From CAZDCZ01 sp964504155 (GTDB lineage: Bacteria > Bacteroidota > Bacteroidia > Bacteroidales > UBA12077), in contig CAZDCZ010000034.1 in assembly GCA_964504155.1 (NCBI GenBank), positions 1 through 31,813 on the forward strand: 31,813 nt of DNA, given 5' to 3'. This document shows, in pieces, positions 1-6,111 of this stretch. The position numbers and the translations under genes are program-made. How positions within the stretch are numbered: the first letter of the stretch is position 1; every line of letters starts with the position of its first letter. The notes beneath the pieces are model-generated. The model saw only the letters and a program-made list of their open reading frames with translations. It did no database searches and was not told where the DNA came from.

Positions 1-40
1 TAGAAAGGAAGTTATTTAACTTCCTTTCTATTTATTTTTT
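1..40 (+). terminator. Strong intrinsic terminator hairpin
   Basis: A perfect 13-bp inverted repeat (1-13 with 18-30, loop of 4) is followed on the plus strand by a T-rich run (31-40), the form of a factor-independent terminator for a plus-strand gene lying left of the window. The stop codon of the minus-strand CPBP gene (28-30) lies inside the right arm, so the hairpin probably ends transcription from both sides. Confidence 0.8.
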
Positions 41-753
41 ATCGGACAACAATGACTGTAAATTAAATTTATTGCAGGATTATCATTATCAAGAGAAAAA
101 AATGAATATGAGAAATTCCATCCAAAATGAAAAAAGATTGCTGGATAAATAGAATCTAAATTAATATATAAAACGCCTATTATTATACCTCCCCAAAAGG
201 CTAGAATAAAGTCAATTAAACTTTCATATTGAAAATGACCAATAGCAAATACAAATGACGAGATTAATAATCCCACTAATAAATTTCCTGATTTTTTAAT
301 GATTATATTAAGTAAAAAACCTCGATAAATTATCTCTTCTCCAATTAACATTATTAAACTGCCTAAAACAGAATACATTAAAAAATACTTGACTTCTTCC
401 CAAGAAAATATATTTACAGTAAAATCAACTTTATTTAGAGAAAAGAATAGTAAGAGAATTAAAAAATATGAGAAAAATACAATTACAAATACAAGGATTG
501 AAACAGCTATTTTCTTTTTTAAATTAACAATTGTATTGTAGAACTTTATATATGTATTACTCTAATATTTCTTTAGAAAAAACATTATAAATATTGTTGA
601 AAATAAAATTCCACAATTTTGTAATATTTCAATATACTTAAAACTAAAAAGCATGCCAATAATATAATACCACAAACCTCCAATAATATGAATTGAAAAA
701 AGGGCTAAAATCGAAAGCAACAGTATTTGAAACAAAATATTAATTCTTTTCAT
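28..753 (-). pseudogene. CPBP-family intramembrane protease-like protein, split by an in-frame TAG
   Basis: Two open stretches (753-562 and 561-28) lie in one reading frame, separated only by the TAG at 564-562. Read through, they give a 241-codon membrane protein of normal length for the CPBP (CAAX protease/bacteriocin-processing, Abi) family: several hydrophobic helices, then GEEIIYR (EExxxR motif), FAIGH and HFGWN (HxxxN), the three conserved motifs. Sixty-one codons between the TAG and the first downstream ATG (378) remain open and hydrophobic, so the break is a point change, not a gene boundary. In this family some members give self-immunity to, or process, bacteriocins; the position last in the double-glycine peptide operon suggests immunity (inference). 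Product may be lost, restarted at 378 as a 116-aa fragment holding all three motifs, or made by readthrough. Confidence 0.85.
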
Positions 754-779
754 TTTAATGATCGATTATATTATAACAA

Positions 780-923
780 TTAAAAAAATGAATTATAAAG
801 CATTATTAACATGGATAATATAACATAAATCAATAAAATGCGATTTGTCATTTTTAATTTTTCATTCTGCGCTATTAATTTTTGATAATTCATCTTATTT
901 ATTAAATTTTTATCTGTATTCAT
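780..923 (-). CDS. 47-aa single-span membrane peptide of the bacteriocin-like locus
   Basis: A short open frame, ATG at 923-921, TAA at 782-780, gives MNTDKNLINKMNYQKLIAQN then a charged stretch and a C-terminal hydrophobic segment (about residues 29-43, ILLIYVILSMLIMLY). The N-terminal half is polar and could form a short helix or coil; the tail is likely membrane-inserted. I know no named family for it. It sits 60 bases after the second double-glycine peptide and 26 bases before the CPBP gene, all co-oriented, so it belongs to the same transcription unit. A small accessory or immunity membrane protein is possible, but that is inference from position and topology only. Confidence 0.6.
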   Translation of the reverse strand: MNTDKNLINKMNYQKLIAQNEKLKMTNRILLIYVILSMLIMLYNSFF

Positions 924-983
924 AGTTAAAATATTTTGTAATTATTGCAACTAACAAATAGTCAGTTGCAATAATATTTGTCA

Positions 984-1142
984 CTAATAGTAATTAATAG
1001 TTGTTCCTTCACTATAGGCAGTAGCTATATTTACAATACCACCCAAAATAATTCCAAGACTTTGACCTAAATCGTGTAAAAATCTATCACCTCCATCAAT
1101 AGTAAGTAATTCATTACTATTTAATTCAATTAAATTTTCCAT
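984..1142 (-). CDS. Double-glycine leader peptide, class IIb bacteriocin-like (peptide 2)
   Basis: ATG 1142-1140, TAG 986-984, 52 aa. The first 18 residues, MENLIELNSNELLTIDGG, have the full pattern of a double-glycine leader (acidic, EL..I.GG) cut by C39-peptidase ABC exporters. The predicted 34-residue mature part is free of cysteine and carries GQSLGIILG, two overlapping GxxxG motifs typical of helix-helix contact in two-peptide bacteriocins, then AYSEG, echoed in the neighbouring peptide (GFSEG). It follows peptide 1 by 27 bases. Likely an exported antimicrobial or signalling peptide working with peptide 1 (inference). No C39 exporter lies in the window, so export would rely on a transporter elsewhere. 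Confidence 0.8.
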   Translation of the reverse strand: MENLIELNSNELLTIDGGDRFLHDLGQSLGIILGGIVNIATAYSEGTTINYY

Positions 1143-1169
1143 GTTATTTTTTTAAAAGTTATTAATAAA

Positions 1170-1349
1170 TTATTGAGTTGATGCATAACCTTCACTAAAA
1201 CCTGCTGCAAAATCATCCCAACCATTGTAAACATAGATGCAAGCACCTATAACTCCAAGAGCCAATCCTAATCCTAAACATCCTCCATCAGTTTCTTTCA
1301 TTTCTCTGCAATCCAAAGAAACTACTCCGTAATTTTCTAAATTTTTCAT
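1170..1349 (-). CDS. Double-glycine leader peptide, class IIb bacteriocin-like (peptide 1)
   Basis: ATG 1349-1347, TAA 1172-1170, 59 aa. The leader (residues 1-23) ends EMKETDGG; the predicted mature part of 36 residues begins CLGLGLALGVIGAC, a glycine-rich hydrophobic helix with a GxxxG motif and two cysteines 13 positions apart that could form a disulfide. It ends FAAGFSEGYASTQ, the aromatic-Gly-acidic-Gly style tail seen in class IIb bacteriocins. First of the two tandem peptide genes; the paralogue-like tail shared with peptide 2 suggests an ancient duplication. The leader itself holds one further cysteine (residue 14). Activity is not shown by sequence; a peptide pheromone is an alternative. 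Confidence 0.82.
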   Translation of the reverse strand: MKNLENYGVVSLDCREMKETDGGCLGLGLALGVIGACIYVYNGWDDFAAGFSEGYASTQ

Positions 1350-1380
1350 TTTTAAAAATTTTAATTAATAATAAAATAAT

Positions 1381-1476
1381 CTTTTACAGGTTAAAGTTTG
1401 TGCTTATACAGCAGTTTACCATTGCGCGCTAATTGGCTCCCTTCTGTTTATGCTTTTAGTTAAAGCACTGTAAAAG
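1381..1476. promoter_or_regulatory. Inverted repeat in the leader of the peptide operon
   Basis: CTTTTACAG at 1381-1389 is matched by its exact reverse complement CTGTAAAAG at 1468-1476. The two arms lie between the HTH gene stop and the first peptide start. This stretch (1350-1483) is less AT-rich than its surroundings and holds no gene. The arms could be operator half-sites for the HTH protein or the base of an RNA structure in the leader. No clear TAnnTTTG box was found here, so the peptides may be transcribed with the regulator. Confidence 0.35.
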
Positions 1477-1483
1477 CGTTGCG

Positions 1484-1807
1484 CTAAGATAAGTGCCAAC
1501 CCGTCCAATTTCCTTGGACTCTTGCAAATATTTTTTCACCACCGTTTGTTTTTATTAATTCATTATTCTTTAAAATCCTTATAGGTTGTTGTATTTCAAT
1601 TTCAACATCGTTTTCAATAATAAATGAATGTTGATGCGATTCATAATGGATGTCTATCTCATACGATTTTAGATAATCTAAATAATTAAAAAGCTGACTT
1701 CGTGACACACCAATCTTTTTGGCAAATTCATTTGCTGTACCGGTTTTTTCTTCTTTAATTAATTTGCAAATCAGATCAAATCTATCAACTATTTCAAATA
1801 CTTTCAT
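1484..1807 (-). CDS. Small HTH (HTH_11-like) transcriptional regulator with a GG motif near its C-terminus
   Basis: 107 aa. Residues about 8-50 form a winged-helix start: FDLICKLIKEEKTGTANEFA then KKIGVSRSQLFNYLDYLKSY, where SRSQLFNYLDYL is the recognition helix. Such short HTH_11 proteins in Bacteroidota often sit beside double-glycine peptide genes, and here it lies 134 bases upstream of, and co-oriented with, two of them. Odd point: residues 75-91 (ILKNNELIKTNGGEKIF) resemble the double-glycine leaders of the two peptides (NELLTIDGG). Probable role: controls the peptide operon, perhaps its own synthesis too. Start chosen at the only ATG that gives a whole HTH domain. Confidence 0.75.
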   Translation of the reverse strand: MKVFEIVDRFDLICKLIKEEKTGTANEFAKKIGVSRSQLFNYLDYLKSYEIDIHYESHQHSFIIENDVEIEIQQPIRILKNNELIKTNGGEKIFARVQGNWTGWHLS

Positions 1808-1866
1808 AATAATTGGGTATTTATAGGGTTATTACTTTGTTTTATTGAATATCATAAATGAACGAA

Positions 1867-1900
1867 CAAAAATATAAAATATTACTACAGGTCAAAATTA
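1867..1900 (-). promoter_or_regulatory. Candidate Bacteroidota-type promoter for the HTH-peptide operon
   Basis: Read on the minus strand, a -7 box TATTTTTG (1874-1867) fits TAnnTTTG, with TTTG (1896-1893) 18 bases upstream as a -33 box. It lies 60 bases ahead of the HTH start at 1807. A second -7-like box TAATTTTG overlaps at 1900-1893, and a third lies at 1971-1964. Confidence 0.45.
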
Positions 1901-1974
1901 ATATTTTAAAGTAAAATTAGTTTTTAAATAAGCGTATTAGATATCAAAATAAATGTATGCCCTGTCAAAATTAT

Positions 1975-2369
1975 CGTTTTGAAATCTGTTGTAAAACATC
2001 ATTCCAAAAAACTTATGCTCTTTTGCGAAACGTAGTGTAGCAAATGTGCATAAGAGCAATGGCTTTTCTTAATTGCCGAAAGGCAAAAGCGGGTCGGCAA
2101 AAAAACTAAAACAATTTTCTATCATACTTACGGAAGCTATTTTCTTAATTACAGTATCAACTCAATACAGAAACTAAATATAATTTATTTATCAGAATGT
2201 GATTTAACTTATCATGTTTGCAATAAGTGTCAAAAAGTGAAAAAAAGTTTCAACAAAATCATTATATGAATTTACATTTAAAAAGACTTTTATGCTCGAA
2301 TACGGCTGGTTTTATAACGGTCTGCAGGTAAGTTTTGTCGGGGTTTTCCCTTGACTCACTGTCAAAAAA
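1975..2369. other. Spacer with hairpins, no intact gene
   Basis: The stretch between the HTH promoter region and the REP-like element holds no convincing gene. It contains a compound palindrome around 2014-2060 (TGCTCTT with AAGAGCA, enclosing TTTGC with GCAAA) and a second hairpin TTGCCGA (2073-2079) with TCGGCAA (2094-2100). The rest is AT-rich, apart from a GC-richer patch at 2290-2370. The base composition and hairpins unlike those of the neighbours suggest remnants of mobile or repeated DNA. Confidence 0.4.
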
Positions 2370-2482
2370 CCTAGCTCGCGCGGACTTGTAGTCCGGACGA
2401 CAAGCAAAATAGGAAAGGTTAGAAAAGAATAAAAATGACAAAAAAATGAAAAGGCACGGATAGCATATCCGCGCTAGCTAGG
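2370..2482. repeat. REP/BIME-like 113-bp palindromic element, copy 1
   Basis: The element begins CCTAGCTCGCGCGGA and ends with the near reverse complement (TCCGCGCTAGCTAGG), so it has imperfect terminal inverted repeats. Each end folds into its own hairpin: CGGACT-TGT-AGTCCG and CGGATA-GCA-TATCCG. This layout matches REP/BIME sequences mobilised by REP-associated tyrosine transposases (RAYTs, IS200-like). No transposase is in the window. A second copy with about five mismatches over the same length lies at 4498-4610. It sits just downstream of the Fic gene. Confidence 0.8.
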
Positions 2483-2539
2483 GTCAGGAACGAATTAATA
2501 AACAATTGAGGACCGTTAACTGGCAAATTTAGAAACCAC

Positions 2540-3316
2540 CTACTTAATCCTTAATGCCATTGGCAACATTTTTAAAAAAGAAATTGAATAATCATAATCA
2601 ATAGTATTGTAGTTATCTCCAATTTTGTTAAGGTTTTTATGGTACGATTTGTTTCTTTGTAAATATAATTTTTCTGAATTAATACCCCAAGCATCTTTAC
2701 CTAATTTGCTAACTAAAAACCATTTTTCGAGTAATCGTGCTGTTCTTCCGTTACCGTCAGCAAATGGATGAATAGCAACAAAAATTAAATGGATAAACGA
2801 AGCATAATAAAACACTTGCGACATTGACAATTCTCTTTTCCGTAAAATCGAAATATCATTAAACAATTTATTCATTTCGTTTTTAACAATTTTTGCATCT
2901 GCTCCCGAATAAACAATCTCGTTACCGTTTTTCATTACAGTAACATTTTTATCTCTGTAAGCTCCTCGATATTTACTTTCTATGGTACTTGAATTACTTA
3001 ATAGATTATGAGAATGCAAAACGTTTTTTTGATTTACTACATGATTTTGAGCATAAATATAAGCATCTTCTAAAGATGATATTTCTTTAAACGAATTAGT
3101 ATTTGTATTCATGCCAGATGCAAAGTATTTATAATAGGTATCTAAATCAATAACATTTCCCTCTATCATTGAAGAATATACCGCAGATACTTTTCTTACA
3201 TAAGCAAAATCTATATTAGTTCTCTTTATTTTATTAAAATATTTTAATAATGTTAATTTCTGCTCTTTATCGTATTTTAAAAATTGTTGGGTTGATATAA
3301 TTTTTAATCTTTCCAT
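2540..3316 (-). CDS. Fic-family protein (AMP-transferase), class II
   Basis: 258 aa. The Fic core motif HPFADGNGRTAR is complete at residues 183-194, with catalytic His183. Near the N-terminus SSMIEGN (48-54) matches the [ST]xxxE[GN] inhibitory helix, whose glutamate blocks productive ATP binding; its place upstream of the core makes this a class II Fic protein. The family transfers AMP (or other phosphate-containing groups) to Ser/Thr/Tyr of target proteins. No Doc/Phd-type antitoxin gene lies beside it, which fits self-inhibition. It is flanked by a REP-like element on its 3' side and by gene remnants on its 5' side; a broken Fic fragment at 4611-4694 shows that a second copy once existed nearby. 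Target unknown. Confidence 0.9.
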   Translation of the reverse strand: MERLKIISTQQFLKYDKEQKLTLLKYFNKIKRTNIDFAYVRKVSAVYSSMIEGNVIDLDTYYKYFASGMNTNTNSFKEISSLEDAYIYAQNHVVNQKNVLHSHNLLSNSSTIESKYRGAYRDKNVTVMKNGNEIVYSGADAKIVKNEMNKLFNDISILRKRELSMSQVFYYASFIHLIFVAIHPFADGNGRTARLLEKWFLVSKLGKDAWGINSEKLYLQRNKSYHKNLNKIGDNYNTIDYDYSISFLKMLPMALRIK

Positions 3317-3436
3317 AATTTTATTTCTCTACCGACAAATATACAATTATTCTACATTATCGATTAATTTTAATCTTACTTAACTCTTTTGTTATATATT
3401 TTGCTTAAAAAACACAATTATCTAAAACATAACACT

Positions 3437-3619
3437 TTAGACGATTGTATTTTCTCCACCTAATTTACCTGTAAAATGTGTTAGTGTTCGAATATCCCGG
3501 TGCACTCTAAAAGGAATATCGTCGGTTAATCCTTCGGTTTGCAAATTATTTCGTAAAATTGGCGATTTATTGTTACCAATATTTGACGATTTACTTTTGC
3601 GAAAATTTGATGATTCCAA
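3437..3619 (-). CDS. Doubtful 60-aa open frame, unrecognised
   Basis: Opens with TTG at 3619 and ends next to the Fic promoter region with GKLGGENTIV. I recognise no family. A short frame upstream (ATG at 3678, MEIESILEYLLSKEIL then stop) lies in another phase and could be the displaced start of the same gene after a frameshift. The opposite strand is also open over much of this stretch, so coding is not certain. Given the decayed DNA to its right, it is best treated as a possible remnant. Confidence 0.2.
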   Translation of the reverse strand: MESSNFRKSKSSNIGNNKSPILRNNLQTEGLTDDIPFRVHRDIRTLTHFTGKLGGENTIV

Positions 3620-3715
3620 ATTACTGTTTACAGAATCTCCTTGGATAATAAATATTCTAATATTGATTCTATTTCCATAAAGTAAAAATAGAAAATATTT
3701 ATAACTCCACCCTAA

Positions 3716-3823
3716 TTTTTTACTGCTCCTACACTACATCAGAATAAAAAAATTGATCGTATTAAAGTTGTTGAAATTGTTAGCATACACGGTAGAAGAT
3801 TAACACAATTAAAAACTGGATAA
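3716..3823 (+). pseudogene. Possible C-terminal gene remnant
   Basis: A plus-strand frame without a start codon runs to a TAA at 3821-3823, ending VEIVSIHGRRLTQLKTG. The form (strand, short turn with Gly, strand, short tail) weakly recalls the last part of a type IX secretion sorting domain, but is too short to prove it. It is followed at once by another start-less frame. Confidence 0.25.
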
Positions 3824-3834
3824 ATAATAATTTA

Positions 3835-4050
3835 TTAATTGATGCCAATGTAAAAAAAATCGAGAAATTTTTCAGGGACTCAGGGTTCAATTCCCCGCAG
3901 TCTAAAAAACTTCTCGACTTAATTAATACAAATGTAATTCAAAATTTTCAAAATCCAAAATCAAACCCAAAACCAAGCATTTTAAACAGCTTAGGACTAA
4001 AAGGCATGGAACAAACCGACTTTGACCGATTACAAAAAGAAATTAATTAA
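3835..4050 (+). pseudogene. Start-less open frame, 5' truncated gene of unknown function
   Basis: An open frame of about 72 codons beginning near LLIDANVKKIEKFFRDSGFN and ending GMEQTDFDRLQKEIN with TAA at 4048-4050. The composition is that of a real soluble helical protein, but no ATG, GTG or TTG precedes the coding part (the frame is closed by TAG at 3793), so its 5' end seems lost. The next frame starts 11 bases on, as in an operon. Family not recognised. Confidence 0.45.
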
Positions 4051-4061
4051 GGATAAAGATA

Positions 4062-4339
4062 ATGTATAAAATATATGCTGTTATTATTGCAAGCGCAGCA
4101 TCACTTATAACAGAACTAGCAACATTTTTTTATTACAGACGCAAACGAAAATCTGATTTACAAACTAAGTTCCTTGAAAAAATTGAGGCACTAAGTAAAA
4201 AATATATTACATTACATTAAATAATAATTATATTATTCTAGTCGATGAGTTACAAACATTAAAAGTCGAAAATCAAAATTTAAAGAATCAAATTAATGCA
4301 TTAAAATCAAATACAAATGAGCAAAATACTAGTTCCTGA
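4062..4339 (+). pseudogene. Small membrane/coiled-coil protein, probably frameshifted
   Basis: An ATG at 4062 opens a 52-codon frame (stop 4218-4220) with one membrane span (residues about 5-24, VIIASAASLITELATFFYY) followed by a basic stretch RRKRK and a helix. A second frame (4199-4339) carries on with DELQTLKVENQNLKNQINAL, a leucine-heptad coiled coil, and lacks its own start. One indel in the A-rich stretch near 4197-4204 would join them into a protein of about 95 residues: membrane anchor plus coiled coil. Family unknown; small overlapping genes like these are common in phages and mobile elements. Confidence 0.45.
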
Positions 4340-4519
4340 CGATGCAATTTATGTACACCCTACAACACATCTGGCTAGCATAATTGAACAAGATAGTACA
4401 ATCGTTTTGTAACTGACAACAAACTTGATACTTTAGATAATATAAAATTATCTTCCGGAAGCAAATTTTCAATCTATTCAAGAAATTACACAATAAACCT
4501 AACTCGCGCGGACTTGTAG
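4317..4519 (+). pseudogene. Small gene with a one-base frameshift, cut off by the REP-like element
   Basis: ATG at 4317 overlaps the preceding frame. The first part, MSKILVPDDAIYVHPTTHLA and 11 more residues, ends at a TAA (4410-4412) right after a run of four T. Adding one base there continues into VTDNKLDTLDNIKLSSGSKF and on, through the left end of the 113-bp repeat, to a TAG at 4517-4519. The reading frame therefore seems to have lost one T and its natural 3' end, which the element insertion replaced. Function not recognised. Confidence 0.45.
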
Positions 4520-4610
4520 TCCGGACGACAAGCAAAATAGGAAAGGTTAGAAAAGAATAAAAACAACAAAAAAATAAAAAGGCACGGATAGCATATCCGC
4601 GCCAGCTAGG
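4498..4610. repeat. REP/BIME-like 113-bp palindromic element, copy 2
   Basis: Same length, orientation and hairpin pair as the element at 2370-2482, with about five substitutions (for example CCTAACTC for CCTAGCTC at the left end and GCGCCAGC for GCGCTAGC at the right). It lies between a plus-strand gene remnant and a Fic gene fragment, and its left end is read as the last codons of the remnant. Confidence 0.8.
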
Positions 4611-4694
4611 TGCATTATTATATGCCTCTTCTAAAGATGATATTTATTTAAACGAATTAGTATTTGTATTCGTGCCCGATGCAAAATAGTTATA
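4611..4694 (-). pseudogene. Fragment of a second Fic gene with a premature stop
   Basis: Read on the minus strand this 84-base piece gives YNYFASGTNTNTNSFK, a TAA, then ISSLEEAYNNA. The intact Fic protein at 2540-3316 has YKYFASGMNTNTNSFKEISS and LEDAYIYAQ at residues 62-90, so the piece is a diverged copy of that part, with GAA changed to TAA. It abuts the second REP-like element directly; the rest of the gene is gone. Confidence 0.8.
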
Positions 4695-4836
4695 AAACCT
4701 AGCATAAATCTATTTTATTCTTACATATTTATATTCTTTTTACTCAAACTAGATTTATTCATCTTAATCAAAAAAAAAAAATATCGACATTTTTCTAAAT
4801 AAACATTATTTTTTAGCTATAATAACGACTATATAA
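4695..4836. other. AT-rich spacer without a gene
   Basis: Nothing was recognised between the Fic fragment and the promoter of the phosphatase-fold lipoprotein except a run of 12 A near 4772-4783. Confidence 0.4.
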
Positions 4837-4844
4837 TATATTTG
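4837..4844 (+). promoter_or_regulatory. -7 box (TATATTTG)
   Basis: TATATTTG matches the Bacteroidota -7 consensus TAnnTTTG exactly and lies 59 bases upstream of the lipoprotein ATG at 4904. The -33 region is only T-rich, without a clear TTTG. Confidence 0.5.
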
Positions 4845-4903
4845 TAAAATAACTTATTACACAGAGTTTGAAATAAAAATATTTAACAATTAATATCGTA
4901 ATT

Positions 4904-5938
4904 ATGAAAAACTTATTAATATTATTATCTGGATTAGTATTATTTATTAACACCGGGTGTTCGCAGAATCTTAAAAACACTAAAAATAAAAACAACAATT
5001 TTACAGTAGCTTTTTATAATGTAGAAAATTTGTTCGACACAATAAATTCGCCTAATACGTGGGATGAAGAATTTACTCCCAAGAGTAAGAAAAAATGGAA
5101 CTCAAAAAAATATTTCAAAAAGATAAACGATATTGGGAAAGTAATAAGTTCTATAAATAATAAATTCCCTGATATAGTTGGTTTATGTGAAATAGAAAAT
5201 AGAAATGTATTAAAAGATTTAGTACAAACAAAAGCTCTACAAAAGGAGAAATATAAAATTATTCACGAAGATAGTCATGATGTCCGAGGTATTGATGTTG
5301 CTCTTTTATATAATCCAAAAGAATTCGAATACATTTCGCATAAGAAAATAGAAATAAATTATAAAAAAGAGCCTAAATATAAAACAAGAGATATTCTTTA
5401 TGTTAAAGGCCTTGCATCTAAAACAGACACATTACATATTTTTGTTAATCACTGGAAATCGCGAGGTGGAGGACAAAAAGAAACTGAATACAAAAGAATT
5501 GCTATTGCTAAAGTTTTAAGAGAAAATATCGATAATATTTTATTGTCTAATAAAGAAGCAAAAATTATTGTTATCGGTGATTTAAACGACGAACCTACCG
5601 ATAAAAGTGTACGTAATACTTTAGGTGCTTCTAATAAAATAAATGACAACGCAACACTATTTAATTTAATGTACAATCTCGATTCTTTAGGGGTAGGCAC
5701 TCACAGCTACAAAGGCAAATGGAATATGTTAGATAATATGATTGTGTCGAAATCGTTAATTAATAGCAAAACAGGATATAGAGTACAAAACAATACAGCT
5801 TATATTTTTAACGACGATTTTATTTTGTATTATAATGCAAAAACAGGGACAAAAACCCCAAACAGAACTTATGGTGGTTCTCATTATTTTGGTGGTTATA
5901 GCGACCATTTACCTGTTTACTTTATCTTAACAAAATAA
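4904..5938 (+). CDS. Endonuclease/exonuclease/phosphatase-fold lipoprotein
   Basis: 344 aa with an N-terminal hydrophobic signal ending in Cys19 (INTGCS), so a probable lipoprotein facing the periplasm or surface. The EEP (DNase I-like) fold is shown by its ordered motifs: FYNVENLFD (Asn39, Glu41), GLCEIEN (Glu96, metal ligand), NHWKSR (His183), GDLNDEP (Asp226, Asn228) and a final SDHLPV (Asp334, His335). Family members cleave phosphodiester bonds in nucleic acids, phosphoinositides or sphingolipids; which applies here cannot be told. An exported nuclease or phosphodiesterase is likely. It has its own promoter and a strong terminator, so it is transcribed alone. Confidence 0.85.
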   Translation: MKNLLILLSGLVLFINTGCSQNLKNTKNKNNNFTVAFYNVENLFDTINSPNTWDEEFTPKSKKKWNSKKYFKKINDIGKVISSINNKFPDIVGLCEIENRNVLKDLVQTKALQKEKYKIIHEDSHDVRGIDVALLYNPKEFEYISHKKIEINYKKEPKYKTRDILYVKGLASKTDTLHIFVNHWKSRGGGQKETEYKRIAIAKVLRENIDNILLSNKEAKIIVIGDLNDEPTDKSVRNTLGASNKINDNATLFNLMYNLDSLGVGTHSYKGKWNMLDNMIVSKSLINSKTGYRVQNNTAYIFNDDFILYYNAKTGTKTPNRTYGGSHYFGGYSDHLPVYFILTK

Positions 5939-5954
5939 CAATACATACTTAATT

Positions 5955-5987
5955 TTAAATCCGTTAATTTTTTTTTAACGGATTTAA
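5955..5987 (+). terminator. Terminator hairpin after the EEP lipoprotein gene
   Basis: A 13-bp perfect stem (5955-5967 with 5975-5987) with a seven-T loop starts 17 bases after the stop codon. There is no T-tract after the stem, but stem-loops with A/T flanks of this kind are usual gene ends in this window. Confidence 0.65.
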
Positions 5988-6066
5988 GATATCAGTTATC
6001 GCAAATTCATAATTTTCAAAGCAATAAATTAATTAGTTATTATTTACTTCCTGAAATTTAAAATTA

Positions 6067-6074
6067 TAATTTTG
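6067..6074 (+). promoter_or_regulatory. -7 box of uvrB (TAATTTTG)
   Basis: TAATTTTG fits TAnnTTTG and lies 38 bases ahead of the uvrB ATG. The -33 box is not clear. Confidence 0.45.
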
Positions 6075-6111
6075 TAGATTATAATTACAAAAAAATCAAA
6101 AAAACACAATA

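Noticed and set aside
3874..3904. GGGTTCAATTCCCC, a tRNA/tmRNA T-arm-like sequence that could mark an integration site
   Set aside because: It lies inside an open coding-like frame (RDSGFNSPQSKK) and no acceptor stem or other tRNA part is near; best read as chance inside a gene remnant.
4329..4535. 68-aa minus-strand open frame overlapping the plus-strand remnant
   Set aside because: It crosses the REP-like element and has Cys- and Tyr-rich, non-protein-like composition; the plus-strand remnant explains the region better.
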